Shown: positions 1 through 13,098 of the stretch, piece after piece | Layout: every line of letters starts with the position of its first letter | Numbering within the stretch: the stretch's first letter is position 1 | From: Chionis minor | Taxonomy: Eukaryota; Chordata; Aves; Charadriiformes; Chionididae | Length of the DNA: 64,000 nt | Reading direction: 5' to 3' | Assembly: GCA_013398295.1 (NCBI GenBank) | Contig: VZSF01003242.1 | Span: forward strand, 754,208 to 818,207 | Notes under the pieces: model-generated | Databases searched by the model: none | What the model was told of the DNA's origin: nothing | Seen by the model: the letters and a program-made list of their open reading frames with translations, nothing else | Position numbers and translations under genes: made by a program

Positions 1-38
1 GAGGTGGTCCTAGTTGCTGGCTGGGTTAAGCCATGACA
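1..38 (+). mobile_element. 3' end of an endogenous retroviral LTR, cut by the window edge
   Basis: The first 38 bases read as the last part of an avian ERV LTR. They contain a GTGGTCCTAGTTGCTGGCTG-like block followed by a GGTTAAGCCATGACA terminus, and the element ends in CA as LTRs do. The same terminal layout recurs at the end of the LTR at 50493-50994. The body lies outside the window, so solo versus proviral status cannot be judged. This is recognition of a repeat end, not of any gene. Confidence 0.7.
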
Positions 39-2094
39 ACATGTTATACTGTTCATTCATGTTCCTATGCAGCAGCCCTCAGTGAGGATTTTGCTGGTTA
101 CCCTGTAATTAATTAAGTCACACCCCAAAAGACGTAAAAAGGATCTGTTTAAGTGTTATTGAAGAAATGTGAAATTGTGCACATATGGCCTCACATTTTC
201 CAGAAATAAAGTATTCTATCTACAAGGAAATGAAATCAGTTTTTCTTATTTGCCCATTTGCATCAAAAAGAGCAGGTTTTCCATGTTTCAGTCTAAATGA
301 GTATCAGTTCAGCTGTGTCCTTTTGCCCTTATATCCTCTGAGATTCAGCTTCTCAAGAGTAAGATACGCACATGTCCAGTAGGAAACTCAACTTACATGA
401 TTAACACCTTGTTTAAAATGAAAATTTGTCCTACTAAAAACTGCTACCTGTAGAGTAAAACATTAATTCTTTGCCTTGACCACGATGAACTGTAGATTAC
501 CAACCTTGCAGAACATCTGTGTGTTTTCTCTATCAGGAATGGGGGGAAAAAAAAAAAAGCTAAGGAAATTGACTAGACCTAACAATCTACTTTTCTGGTG
601 TTAAAGGGGAATGGCTATAAACAAAGCAAAACTGCTTCAAATTTAATGGAAATTGTATCTACTGTCATTTTTCATTTCATGATTGTTTCAATCTTTTCCT
701 GTGCTTCTCCCCCAAATATCTCATCATTTTTAGTACATGCTTAATATTTCTCACTAGAAGCACAGAGAAAGGTTTTCTTCTTACATCCCTCACCAAGCAA
801 ACACAGTTTCTTGAACACAGAAAACATTATCGACAAATTTTTTCAGGTACTTTGTAGGTGCTTCAGAACTCCTCGTTCTTATTGTTATTTATGGACCATT
901 CCAGGCTTGACAATCCACTTGAGGCAGACAGAGCACACACGATAGAGATGCACAGGATTCAGCATGGGAGGTATAAAACTACATCTTTTCATATACTTCA
1001 CCTCTAAGGCCTGCACTCCAGCTTTGCATGCTTGATGAACTTTTTGGCATACAGCATGATGGATCTTACTGCTCTTTGAAAGCTGATGTTGGGCTTTTAC
1101 ATTATTAGCTAGTAATATTAAAATTGCATACAGTGGGATGAGTAATTTCCCTGTTATACAAAGGATTTAAACTTTTTCATCTGTCCATTTTTGACATTTT
1201 TTCAATTCTATATGTATACTGATTCTGTCTGAATTTTCATCATTACGTGAAAAAAGCAAATCCTCGTTTCACTTAAGAAAAAGCATTGTTTAAAAGATAA
1301 ACGTTTTTGTTTGTTTGTTTTAACCATTTAACAAATGAAATATTTATTCTGCAGCATTATCCACTGTCTTAAAGAAACTAAAGCAATTTCAAGTACATTA
1401 ACACAAGCGTGGCACCTTCTGACCAACAAATATACAAATACACACTCTGGAAATTTTTGATTCTACTATTATTGAAAGAGAGATCAGCATTTCCTGATAC
1501 GCACATTTGCGGAGTCAGACTTGAGCTATGATACTGTCCATCAGATATGTTTAAATAACTAATAGTACTTGTGGTTTCCTCTTCAAGTCAGTTGAACTCC
1601 ATATGGATTAGGACTGCATCCCTATAGACCAGACTTCCCGCATAATCTCAGTAAACATGAGCTAGTTTCTTGAGAAAAATGCAGAAATTTATAAAAATCT
1701 TCTATGACCACCAGTAAAAAAAAATAATTTGTTGTTTATTCTCTAAATGCTTTCAGTGAGAAAACACAACTTCTTTGTAAAATTCTCTGAATGAGTTTGT
1801 GGTGTTTCATTATTACGTTCAAAAGTATACTTAGGTATTTAAGTTACTGGAATTCATTTGGAGTTAGATTTGTGAGGGAGACTCAATTGCCCCCATTGCT
1901 GTGTGGGCCCAAATGCAGCTACTGCCACGAGAAGGAAATGCATCGTTGAGCTGTATACTAGCTCCTAATTACCAAAGAGACAATTTACGACTTTAACATA
2001 AAATTTTAAAATTACCAATAACAAAAAAGTATCGAGACACAGATATTCTAGTAATTTAAAGCGTCAACCAGTTTTCTGTGAAATATGTGATTAC
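39..2094 (-). other. CADPS2: CADPS2 intron downstream of the exon at 2095-2331 (partial)
   Basis: This is AT-rich intron sequence with short homopolymers, including G6 then A12 near 541-558 and a TTTG run near 1303-1320. I looked for the next CADPS2 exon, which should carry the start of the C2 domain just after the LSFTLE residues, and did not find it, so it lies before base 1. No other gene or clear repeat is visible apart from the LTR end at 1-38. Confidence 0.8.
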
Positions 2095-2331
2095 CTCTAA
2101 TGTGAAGGAGAGGACCACATCAGACTTCGACAGCTGAACCTCATTTTCATCTCCTATGTCCAAGAATGCAGAATTCTGTGATCGCTTTAACTTCTGCAGT
2201 TTAAATTCTGGCCCACCTTTAGACACTGGAAGACTTTCCAAATTTGCCATCAGCAAATTCACTGAAGACCGCAGCTCTTCTATGTACATGTTCTCCATTT
2301 CTCTTGTTACGAATTTTGGGAATTTTCTTTC
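2095..2331 (-). CDS. CADPS2: CADPS2 internal exon: end of the N-terminal region, up to the C2 domain
   Basis: CADPS2 (CAPS2) is a cytosolic and vesicle-associated factor that primes dense-core vesicles for calcium-triggered release, including neurotrophin release. This 237-bp exon encodes 79 codons in phase 0 at both ends. It starts [20 protein letters not shown] and ends DVVLSFTLE, which in the family leads directly into the C2 domain. The stretch [20 protein letters not shown] and the following LDIGDENE match CADPS2; the paralogue CADPS has a shorter, different sequence here (no proline after GG). The acceptor is CTTCCAAG before GAA. The donor is GAG/GTAATC, which has T instead of G at +5 and is therefore weaker than the other two. 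The exon is part of a larger gene, so no start or stop codon is expected. Confidence 0.95.
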
Positions 2332-5300
2332 CTTGGAAGATATATTTTAAAAGTTAAGGACGAAAAGAAAATCATCCCACATTATACGTCATGTTAATTT
2401 ACTGATTTGTTCTCTGTTAAGAGATATTTAATAAAAACAAAAGTCTTAATTCTGGTGTCTATCTATTTTTCTATCTTCAAAATAGTAATGGGAAGACTAA
2501 TCCCATCCCATAAATACAGTTAATTTTGACAAGAAGGAATGTAATTTGAATTGAGAATTCCATCATATTCCTCAAATATAGTATACAAAATACCTCTTTG
2601 AACCCATCGAAAAAATAACGTAAGGGGCATCCTTAAAAACAGAACCTCTTGCCTACCCAGAATCATTTAATCATAAACCTAGGTTGAGGATGTACACATT
2701 AGATATTTCTAGTGCATGTGCTTAAGTGTGTCAAATCGACAATATACTTTTAATGTTACCTTCAAATATTTTATAAATTGACAAAATGAACCGTCCACTA
2801 ATAATTTTGTTACTTCATCCATTTCCCATGCTACCAAAACCAAGTCAATCACATTCATGCTTCTAAAATAAAGCTGTTAAACTACAACCATGACATGAAA
2901 TTCCTAGCATTGTTCATTTCTGTTTTTAAGAATAGATCATTCACGTTGAAAGAATAATTACACAAGGGATTATTTTAAACATAAGTGGTAGAGAGAACTT
3001 AAAAACCACTTTTTTCCTCTGTAGGAGCTAGATAATGGTGTTTAAATATTGTGTTTATAACAGAGTTAACACATAAACATATATAATGCACATATGAACG
3101 CATAAGGAGCTGATTTCATGCATGCCAGTCTTTCCACTGGTATTGAATATAGGGCAGCTTGGGAGAATCTCTCACTCAAGATTAAACAAAAATGTAGATT
3201 ATTCTAAAATATTCGTTTTAGGTATAAATGAGAAACAAGCACTGCTCCCTACGTATTGTCTGCAAAGGTAGGTGCTGTGCTCCTGAACCAGACAATTTTG
3301 ATTGTTAGCTGCTATAAAGACTATCCCAAAATGTTTCATGTTAAAACCTCTACAGTTGATTTTGTTTCAACAACAAAGACCAAGCAAGTTGACTGTGACT
3401 CAAAACACCTGCAGCAAGTCCAGTGGTCTGGCTCATTACAGCATTACAGAGTCAGTAAATTACAAATTGAAAAAGAAAAAAAAAAAAAAGTTATAGTTGG
3501 AAACTAAAAACACAGGGCAAGGTTCAGGGTGCTCTAGCCAAAAACCCCCCACTTTAGAGTGTTTTCCAAACTGGACCTTATTCTGTGAGGATCGTTCAAA
3601 TAATAATAATATGCCAACACAGAAGACAGAGGAGACAGACTTATTACGTTGTTAAAAGAGTTTTCCTCTTGTTAAGATGCTTTTTCCATCCCAATGTAAA
3701 AATTGAGGAAACTGTTTACAATGCCTTTTGCTGTATGTGTTTTATGACTACAACCTTCCATGATTTAAGGCAATATTATTGGAATCTATGGAGGCCTTGA
3801 TTTCTGTAAAACCTGAACGTTTGTAGTTACTTCTCTCCCTCACAAAACAAGGGGGAGGATCCTCCATAAAGATTCTGAGGTCTAACAATTTCACACACAC
3901 ACATACCCCACTTTCATTTGCTTTTTTAAGACAGTGAATTTGTAACAAATTGCTATAGCACATAACATTTAAAATAATTTAGAGACATAGGAAGAGTAGT
4001 GGGGTTTTTCCACTACTCCCTTTTGGTCCCTTCCAACTCTAACCATTCTATGATTCTATGATTCCACTATTTTTTAGTGCATATGAACAGGAATGCAATT
4101 AGGAGGACTTGCAAAGCCTGGATTGCCTGAAGAACACATTCCCCCAGCACAGTACTGGAATTCTGGGAACACTGATTGTAACAGACTGGAATATATCCTG
4201 GAACAAAGACCATGGGGGCAGATGCAAGATACCGGTTGTGCTAATGTACACATTAGCCGTTAGGACTGGATTCTCAGAGTGCTAAAATGGATTTTCAGAA
4301 TGCATTTCTCCAGGAGAAAAGACACTGGGCAGTCTCTTCACATGATCACATAAAAAGTTTATCTTTGAAAGGCACAGAACCAGTTACAATCGGTAGAAAA
4401 TCCCATTAGGTCATACATACTTGGATTTCAATTACTTTAAATTTAGTCACATGAAGAAAAAGATGGGCAAATAGATGCACAAATTCCCCATTGATTTTAT
4501 TCTGCCATAGATGAATGTATTTCTAAGGTTCTTGCCTCCATTAAATAGGCTAAATTATCTTTTCTGCTAAAATAAACTTCTCATTTATAATTAACGATTT
4601 GTAAAATCAGCAAGTAATGTTTATGGGAACCAGGAATGAGACCTCAATAACAAAAAGGCTACATGCAAACATTTATCCTGAGCTGTGCTGATCTTTTGAG
4701 ACTGCGATTTAATAATTCTCTCACAGGCAGGTAATCACTGAAAACCCTTTTCTTTACCAACATAGAGGCTAGAATACATAATCCGCTATCAAAAAGTCTT
4801 TTACCTTGTTTTTGAGCTCTGAGAATAAAGTTCATATTTTGCAGCCTTTAATTGCTTAGGCTTCAACGATCTTGATAATTCTCAGAGCTGCTAGAATTAG
4901 GACTAGCTCTCAAAGTCCCCCATAAAGAATTCTGTGTTTGAAGTAGTTTAATAGAGATGTATGAAAACTCTGTCTTCTGACTTAGATGTACCATATTAAG
5001 AGATGGAGTTCCATATTCTGTGCAAAAACGTGCAGTAGACACTGTGGTAACTATGAAAATTTTCAAGTAACAGTTCTGGTAAAAAAAAAAAGCAGAAATA
5101 AATTTTTCTTCAAAAAATCTACAAATGTGCAGTGTATGCACATACACGAGGGGTGGAATGAACGAGATTTACACAGCTTAAATAGTGTTCATAATTTTAA
5201 CTTGCTTTAAAATTACTTAAAGGCTTTTTATGAACAGCATTTTGTTTTTCAGGAAGATTACACCTCCAAGTTGTTATTTATGAACTTCATAGACCTAAAT

Positions 5301-6222
5301 GATAAATTTTTTCCTTATAAAGAAACAAGCAAATCTTAACTGCTTTACAATTAATATCATATTAATATAATATACATTTTTCTGCACACACACACACTAT
5401 AACATACATGCTTCCAATATTTTGTAACTCTTGGAGCTAAAGGCAAGAAGGCAACAGAGCGAACATATGATTATTGGACAACTCGGATTATAAACTTGAG
5501 CTTCACAGAAGACTGAAGAGACTTGAGATTGCTTTTCTGTGAAAAAGGAGCCTCTCCTCAAAATTTAATAAGATATGGCCAGGGACAATACGAATTCCCC
5601 CTGTGATATTTCATATAGAAAGGCATAATCCTGTCCACTGAAATAAAATACAAGCTAAAGAGAGAAAAATAGCCCTAGCTTTCTAAAATTTACAAAAATA
5701 ATTTATAATTTACTCAATCACCACTAATTTGACCTACAAAACTCACTCATAGTTTTGTTACTTGCAATACTAACATAAGTATTATGAAATTAGTCTTCAT
5801 CTATAAATGTAAACTATATTATATATTCTTAAAAAGTATATCACATATAAGCTGTAGTAAGACATAAACATCACGGTTATTCCCTAAGCACAGTTAATGC
5901 ACTTCTGTACACAAAAGATGACTTATTTTACCAAAATACATAATCCCAAATGTGCAAATAATGTATCCTTTGTTTCACCACTGGACTTGCTGCTGAGGGA
6001 AAGGCAGGATCACACAACATATAACTTGCCAAAAGCAAGCTTTGCTTTCTCCCTGCCCTTGTTGACACACATGCTCCAGAGCAGAAAGAAACACATCTGC
6101 CAGACTGTGATGTTTTCAGATGATCTTCTGCTTTATTTTAGAATCAGAAACGGGAAACACACCCTATGAATTGTCCCACTCAATATCTTACGTGGTTTTG
6201 GTACATGAAAACAACCACTTAC
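2332..6222 (-). other. CADPS2: CADPS2 intron, 3.9 kb
   Basis: This intron separates the 27-codon and 79-codon exons. It contains one short CR1 tail near 4015-4064, a 9-bp inverted repeat just before that tail, short CA runs near 3893-3905 and 5385-5397, and otherwise AT-rich sequence. No further exon or gene was recognised. The open frames here are short and have no family resemblance. Confidence 0.85.
4015..4064 (+). repeat. CR1 LINE 3' tail fragment
   Basis: The sequence GGTCCCTTCCAACTCTAACC followed by two ATTCTATG octamers is the characteristic 3' terminus of bird CR1 elements. Only about 50 bp are recognisable, so this is an extreme 5' truncation. It is preceded at once by a perfect 9-bp inverted repeat with a 7-nt loop (3994-4002 and 4010-4018). 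Confidence 0.8.
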
Positions 6223-6303
6223 CCTTGCCATTTGTTCTGCCAACTGTAGTCGTCCATCTAGTTCACGTCTGATTTGGGCTGCTTGCTCATCTCCGTTATC
6301 CAG
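6223..6303 (-). CDS. CADPS2: CADPS2 internal exon, 27 codons
   Basis: This 81-bp exon encodes [20 protein letters not shown] followed by LAEQMAR. This segment is strongly conserved in CADPS and CADPS2 and joins seamlessly after the ...YNACQ end of the exon at 33135-33467 and before ERKFPKF of the exon at 2095-2331. Both boundaries are phase 0. The acceptor is TTTCTATCCAAG before CTG. The donor is AGG/GTAAGT, a consensus site. The exon is too short to be found by open-frame length and was identified from sequence and splice sites. A longer open frame runs across the acceptor into intron, but that extension is not coding. Confidence 0.95.
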
Positions 6304-8992
6304 CTTGGATAGAAAACAAAAATAAAGTTAATGGTGAGAAATCTGCACTGTATTTTAACCGTGTAGCAAGTAACGGAGTTAAAAACAAAACAGAAATGAA
6401 TCGCATACTTTTCAACTTAAAATCAGTGAAACGAGCAAATACATGGCTTTGAGTCTTACCAACATGAAAGAAATGTAATGGCCACCAACTACCCACGCAG
6501 TCAGGGTCTCCAAAGGGTAGCCAGCATTCCCCTGAGTTTTTCATACTCAGGCTAAACAGAAGCAGCACTACTTCCTTACGAAAATAGCAGCTGAAAACAT
6601 TTCTCCATGAAGCAGAAAAACTGGACTGACAGACTGGCTTAGAAAATATTTGCAAGGAAATCTGCTCTTTGGTGCCCTGCGTTCCTGTATAGGAACAGAT
6701 AGGTGCAGGGAAAGAAAACTGTGTGGCTACGCCTTCTAAGTATGGTATTATTTTGCTCACATAGCTCTTTTCCCTGGATATTGGCCAACCGCTCACATCA
6801 AGGCACATCCAATTTTTGAGTCTCCAATATTTTCATACCTAGAGAATAGTCATGACTAAACATCTGACTTCAATCAGGGACACAAAGAGGAAGGTCACAG
6901 CTCTTCACCTCAACGGAACAGCAGGTGAAAGAGACTCCTCATTTTTCAGGTGTTTACTTGTTAAGGGTGGCACGGGGGGTGGTGGGGTAGGTGAAGTGGG
7001 GCTTCTCCTCAACGCACTGACCTGCACGGCTGGTTAACAGGAAGACGTGTGAAACATCTGGAAAAGATCAGGTCCAACTTGCCTTCTTACCTGAATAAAT
7101 GCCAAACAAGGACAAAGACTGAGAGCCAGTGGAGGGCTCTCTCTGTCCCCAGGGGTAACCCTAGACGTGCTGCTATGACCCTAGTGCATTTAGTACGCGG
7201 CTAAGGTTTAAGGATACCCGAATTGCTCTTCACTAAAAAAACCCTTAACTTTATTAGGGATGTAAACTGGCAAAAATTGGTTCTTTAATTAAATGACATC
7301 TTTAGCTAAAGAATGTACAATTAGTTTGGTAAATGATTGATTACATTAAGCTTTTTAAGTAAGACTATTACTCAGTGCATCAGGCCAACTACTATCTCTT
7401 TTGCAGTGCTCCTCAGCTAAATCCAGTAGATCTTATTGAACCAAGACGCTCTTGAAAATTCAGCATTTTCTCTTTCAAAATCCAATTTAAAAAAAGGAAT
7501 AATTAAAAATACACTATCCAGTGCTTACAGGTCAATTAGAGCAGTATGCGTAACACAAATCTGACCACATTCAGCCACAGGATGAAAAGTTTTCCACTGC
7601 TAGTATGGAAGTGATGACTGAACATGCAATCTGTCACCTGTGCAATCTGGCATCTCACTAGATCCTTGCAGGAACTAATCCAGACCACCAGAAAGCAAGA
7701 GAACAAAACCTGATGGCGTCCCTAAAAGAGGCTCAAATTTAAACTAGAGAGCAGAAGATGAATCATGTTCTAGACTGGAAGGGTCTTCCTGCTAAGTATG
7801 TCTGTAAATCTGCTCGTAGTTTGACTGTGAGAATTAATGGCAATAGCATTCCTAATGAAAGAAAATATTTTAGGTTTTCAGAATTACAGTATTTCAAATA
7901 AATTCTCAAATTTAGATTCTTCCATTTCTTAACAGTGTAAAAGACTGCTTATTGAACTTGTCACCAAGGATATTTTAACTTCTATTTTCCTTTCTATTAT
8001 TACCCACATAATTTTTGCAATTATTTTTGTTTAATCAGTACAAAAGTTGGTCTAATATGAAGAACAATTTTGTTTTCCTTCTTGGCATAAGAGAAAGTCA
8101 ACATTATTTTAATAATATATCCCATGACAGGCAGTTGGCTTGAAAAATATCTGCTTGAAGGTAGTTTTGATGACGAAATTTTTATTTCTGCAAAAGAAGG
8201 GTGTGGAAAAGCAGAATGAAGCTAATACTTCTTCCTGTGTCAAGGCACAACTTAAATGACCGCCTCTATTATTAACTCATTTGAAGAGGCAAAAGCTTTT
8301 GTTTAAAGACTGATATTTAGGTTTTCTTCCATTTAAAAAACACATGAAATTATCATTTAAGTTAATGAAGGTGTAACCTGGTTTTGTAAATCTTAACATT
8401 TTTTCTGCAACTATGCAATGCTTCCCATTATCTGTTTGTACTTGAGTAGTTACAAATGTGCTGATTTTCCTACATTCTTATTTTTAAACTTCAGTCTTCT
8501 TCCTCAAATCCTTATACATTTTAGTGGTTTTGTTAATGTATGTATGTAATGATGTTTGGTAAGGTATGGAAAGAAGCTGAAGAGTTGAAACACCGAAGAA
8601 CACTGCTTTACTTGTAGAAAAGAGCCCAGGTAAGAACGACTGGTAGGTCATTCGCAGCTGTCCTAATAAGAAGTAAAGTTGTTGATACTGGTGTTGTTGC
8701 AGTATGCAAAATGAAGTGGCCATGAGAAAAACAGTAACTTTGATATCATGTTCTATGCAAGGTCATTCTACTTGTTTTTATTCTAAATTCAACAACATGC
8801 ATGAAAACCAACTTTACAAGCAAAGCAGTCAGCCATTATGAATGTGTACTCGATCACTCTTTATAAACCTACTGAATCTAAAGTGACAACAGCCATGAGA
8901 CTGAGTAGATTCTGAAAGTGCAGGTGGCATCTGGAATTTGTGAGTTAGAGACACTTTTTTATATAGGGAAGACACTTGATACAACCCACCGG

Positions 8993-9039
8993 ACAGGGTT
9001 AACATTGACAGTGTTAACCCTGTGACAAGGGTTAACATT
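8993..9039. repeat. Perfect 12-bp inverted repeat with a third direct copy (GGGTTAACA motif)
   Basis: ACAGGGTTAACA at 8993-9004 and its exact reverse complement TGTTAACCCTGT at 9012-9023 are separated by 7 nt, giving a potential 12-bp hairpin. A third copy, AGGGTTAACATT, at 9028-9039 repeats 8995-9006 in direct orientation. So three copies of a GTTAAC-centred unit lie within 47 bp, in forward, reverse and forward order. The function is unknown. The layout could be a clustered binding site or a relic of a small repeat. Confidence 0.8.
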
Positions 9040-11084
9040 AAGTGTACCCTTATCCTTAATTCCTTATTAGTGGCTCAAACCCCTACCCAAGACATCTGTG
9101 GAATACACAGTTATGACAACCATTGCAGTAATTTTCCAACTGTTAAAAAAACCCCCAAAAAGCATATGACACAGAAATTAATATAACATTGAAGAATAGC
9201 AACTCGGAGTCTTAGTACTGCAACTGAAATTTGGTTACAAAAAAATCACTAATTAGTAATCACTTAAAATTCAAGCAAAGGGGTTTTGCTGTTTGGGTTT
9301 TTTTAAAGAATAATAGGCATTTATATAGCATCACATAATGTTTCTTACCTTTAAATATGAAAGCATGATTTTTTTAAAAAAAATACTGCTTTAGAGATTA
9401 TTTTAAAAGAAGGTACATATAAACTCCATTTAATAAAAACATTTCAGCTTTCTGCAATGGTAGTATTAGCTATACTATAGCTATAAATAGCTATACCATA
9501 GCTATTTACTGACTGCACCAACACTAGAGATGCTCCTCATGTCGCTTAAACCTCACATAACCAATTAGTCAGTATTTTAGCAGCAGGGGACCTCACTACA
9601 GAGGACTCCACGGACACCAGAGACCTGTTTTCAGTATGAAATACATTAGAAGCCCTGACCAAACAAACCAATGTTTCCCCTAAATGCCACACATCTGCCC
9701 CCCCAAACTTGTAAGACCTACACAAAGACACTGACTCCCCTTTTGCGGGCTAATTCAGTAGGAAAATTCCCAGCTGAGCAAGAGTATGAATAAGACAGCT
9801 ATGTAACTTGTGCCCTTTCTTTTTGCAAAGATGATTATTTGGATTTTAAAAGCTTCTTCATAAAATTCAGTAGTTATGAATGACTACGCTTGGGTGAATA
9901 AGAAGCTACTTTTATTTTTTAAAAAAATGATAGCTCATCACCTTTTTTCCCTCAATGGTGTTACATAAAAACAGCTTTCTAAAATAAACCTGCCACCCTT
10001 AGACATCAAGCTATTAATTCAAAAATGTTTTTATTCGTTAATGCTTGAAGTTGCCTTTATTTTTTCTCACTCTGAAAAGGGCAATAATTTTTATTACAAA
10101 CTTCTTTATTAGTAGAGATGGAGAGGGAATGACCTCAATATGCAAGTTGCCTAACAATTTTTATTAAACGATGTTTTCAGATGTTTATAGAAGTGTTGAC
10201 TTCTAAAAGACAGCCTGAAGTTTTCTACTGCAAATTTCTGCTTTAACAATTTCAACCTAAACACTCCATTGCTTCCGAAGAGGCCAGGGAAGACAATACA
10301 TCGCTTTATCCATAATGAGAAAAATGGTGACCATCTTGTCAAAGAGCTCTAGCACCCTCGTGCCTTGAAGTATGGACCTGAAATTTAGCAGGGCCCTGTC
10401 TGTCAAAACCAGCTCAACTCTGGCCAAGTTACGAACCTTTGAAAAATGAACTTCGCAACAGCCGGGCTGCAAACAGCCACTACCAGAGGCTAAATCAGAT
10501 TCAGTGTTCATCTTCAGGTCGTGGCTGCTCTCTGTCTTGAATATGGATGGAGTCTATGCTCCTCAGATCATTTGCTCCTTTAAGGAAGTCTGTAAGCTTA
10601 TCAGAGTCAAAAATCACTATTTGGATCAATAGCACGATATTTTGCTTGACAAACTGTTGTTTAATTTGTGTGCCTAAACAGCACGGAACAGGAATATATC
10701 TGAATGAATTAACGTTTACATATTTTAAAAAGTTGGAAAAGACTGCATATGTTTTGATTCCTATTTATATAATAATTTTTAAAAAATTACTTAAAAGGCT
10801 GTAAAGTATTTGCAATATATGGTGCAAAAGAAAAACTATACACTGGCAAAAAAATCTGGTTAACGTGCAAGAGCGACTTAATGTAAAAAAGGTACTAACG
10901 CTGCCAAGACATACTGCACTAAAGCCCATGGTGCTCATCTGCATTCCTCTACATACCAAGTAAATCAGATGTCCTTTGCCCAAGAAAGAAGACCAATTTG
11001 AATATGGATGAGTATTTGGAATATGGATGCTCCAAGTTATTGTTCTTTATATTCACAAGTGCTCAGACTAACTGATAGTTCCTG

Positions 11085-11156
11085 AACCTGCTCCGGCAGC
11101 GGGGTTGGACTGGATGCTCTCCAAAGGTCCCTTCCAACCCTTGTGATTCTGTGATT
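11085..11156 (+). repeat. CR1 LINE 3' tail fragment
   Basis: The bases GGTTGGACTGGATGCTCTCC, then AAAGGTCCCTTCCAACCC and TTGTGATTCTGTGATTTT, are the standard CR1 3' UTR end, including the ATTCTGTG-type octamer. The copy is severely 5' truncated and has a few substitutions. Confidence 0.85.
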
Positions 11157-13098
11157 TTATTAATGTTCCGTTAGCTTCTCTGCAGCTTTCTAATTCACAG
11201 TAACAGCAACGTGAAGTTCCATTTACCTGCCCATAGCAATATACATTTCTTTACATTTAATGACTAAATTAAGAGTTCATATATCTTAGGACTTGCTCTT
11301 ATTTCTGCAACACAAAATCCAAAGTCTTTTCACTCTGTGTGACAGCAATGGCCGTTTTTTCTTTACAGACCCTTTTTGCCACACATACCCAAGTCTGGGC
11401 CCTGCTGAGCTGACAGGTTATTTGTGGATGCCCATGTGAGGTAACCCGCAGGGTCCAGTCCTGACTACTGCCTGACAGCCACGGCAAAACCTGTCAACAT
11501 GGCTGGGATTAAAAGTGTTGTGATTATACGATGCTTAAAAAAAAAAAAAAAAAAGGATTTCTGGATGTAACTAATGGCATCCAACAGCAAGGCTGGAAGA
11601 GAAAGCGAACATCAGAGGAGTCCTAGTGCTCAATTTTGGTTGTCAATCAAGCAAGCAGCAAGCAGGCAGTAGGTGTAGCAGATGCAAATACTGGCGTTTT
11701 TCAGACCGTTGTCCTTGCTACTCTTATCTCTGACTCTAAAAAAAGCAGTTTTGCTTCAGACAGACCTGCTGCTTGTAAGACCCACAGGATTTGTACCTGT
11801 TCTTATCTGTACACAGGTGGAGTTGCTCTAAAGGAGCAGACTGGGAAGAGATTAAAGGTGTCTGCAGTTCTCGGCAGCGTTAAGGAGCCGCCGTGCGCTG
11901 AACGCAAACAGCCTGCGGAGATTCCTGAAGTTTCCCAGGTTTGTGAACCAAGATTAGCAGCTACATATGTAAAAGCAGGGGGATCAACAACGTCCAAGTC
12001 AGGCCGAAAACAGAGCACCCAACTCCAGTCTACAACAGCAGACACGTTTGGACATGAATTCAAGAGAACGCCAAGTCCTGAAGAACAGAGTCGTGACAGA
12101 AGTAAATTGCTTCCGCTTCCTATAGGAGGAAAAAACCAGATATGATTAAAGGGTTGGACGTGTGAAGCTTTCTAAATGGCTTCTAATGGACCTTTTCATA
12201 AGCCTTCTGCCTCCTGTTTCACAGCAAGAAAGACACAGCTGTAAAAGGAATGAAAATGCAGTCATTCCTTTATTTCAGAGGAGATTATCCTGTTTAGCTC
12301 CGATTTTAAAATCCTTTCTCTTCCTTCTGTACAAATTATATAGTGGATTACTTCAGATTCATAAAACAGATTACTAAAAGGGTATTTAAAAACTCTCACG
12401 TCCTCTGCACCCTGCAAAATCCCTATCATGTACCACACAAACAGCTATGCCAATGGTTGACCCTGCCTGGGGGAAGGTGAAATCCTGTGGATTCCCCACA
12501 GACTCAAGAAAAACTTGAAAACCTCAGTTCTACAGCCTGCCTCTCCCCTCTTCCCAACTCACTCCTTTTCCCAGTCAACACACACAAACAACAAAAAAAT
12601 ATTGGATTCTGCAAATAAACTCAGAGATAGGCAAATAAACTTTGCTTCTATATTGCACATGCTCTGACTAAAATTTACATGGAAGAATGTCAGAGAGAGA
12701 AAATCTATTAATGGTTAAAATAAAGGGGGGGGGAAAAACATCTCTTTTTGAAATTATTCCTCTTTTGGAGTATCAGTATACATATTTTCAGCTAATTCTA
12801 AGTCAAAAGACAAACAGCAACCACTGAAAGCATTTCTACTTTCAATCTGTCTGAAAGCAAGTAGACTTGTAAAAGCTTACAGGTTCAAAGACCGTCTGAG
12901 GTGTTCTAACAACTTTTCACGATGCCCCATCAGGCCTCACAGCCTTCTCTTATCGATTTGGCTCTAATAGAGCAGAAGATTGCCTTTCAGACAACTGGCC
13001 AAGCTGATCACTCAGTTTTCCAGCAACACAGTGCCAGCAAAAAGCTCAAATATCATTTTGAATTTATTTGTTTTAATACAAATTCCTATTGACTACTC

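Noticed and set aside
6296..6808. Minus-strand open frame of 170 codons next to the 27-codon CADPS2 exon
   Set aside because: Only 8 bp overlap the real exon. The rest lies upstream of the acceptor at 6304-6305, in intron, and has no similarity to CADPS2 or to any family I know.
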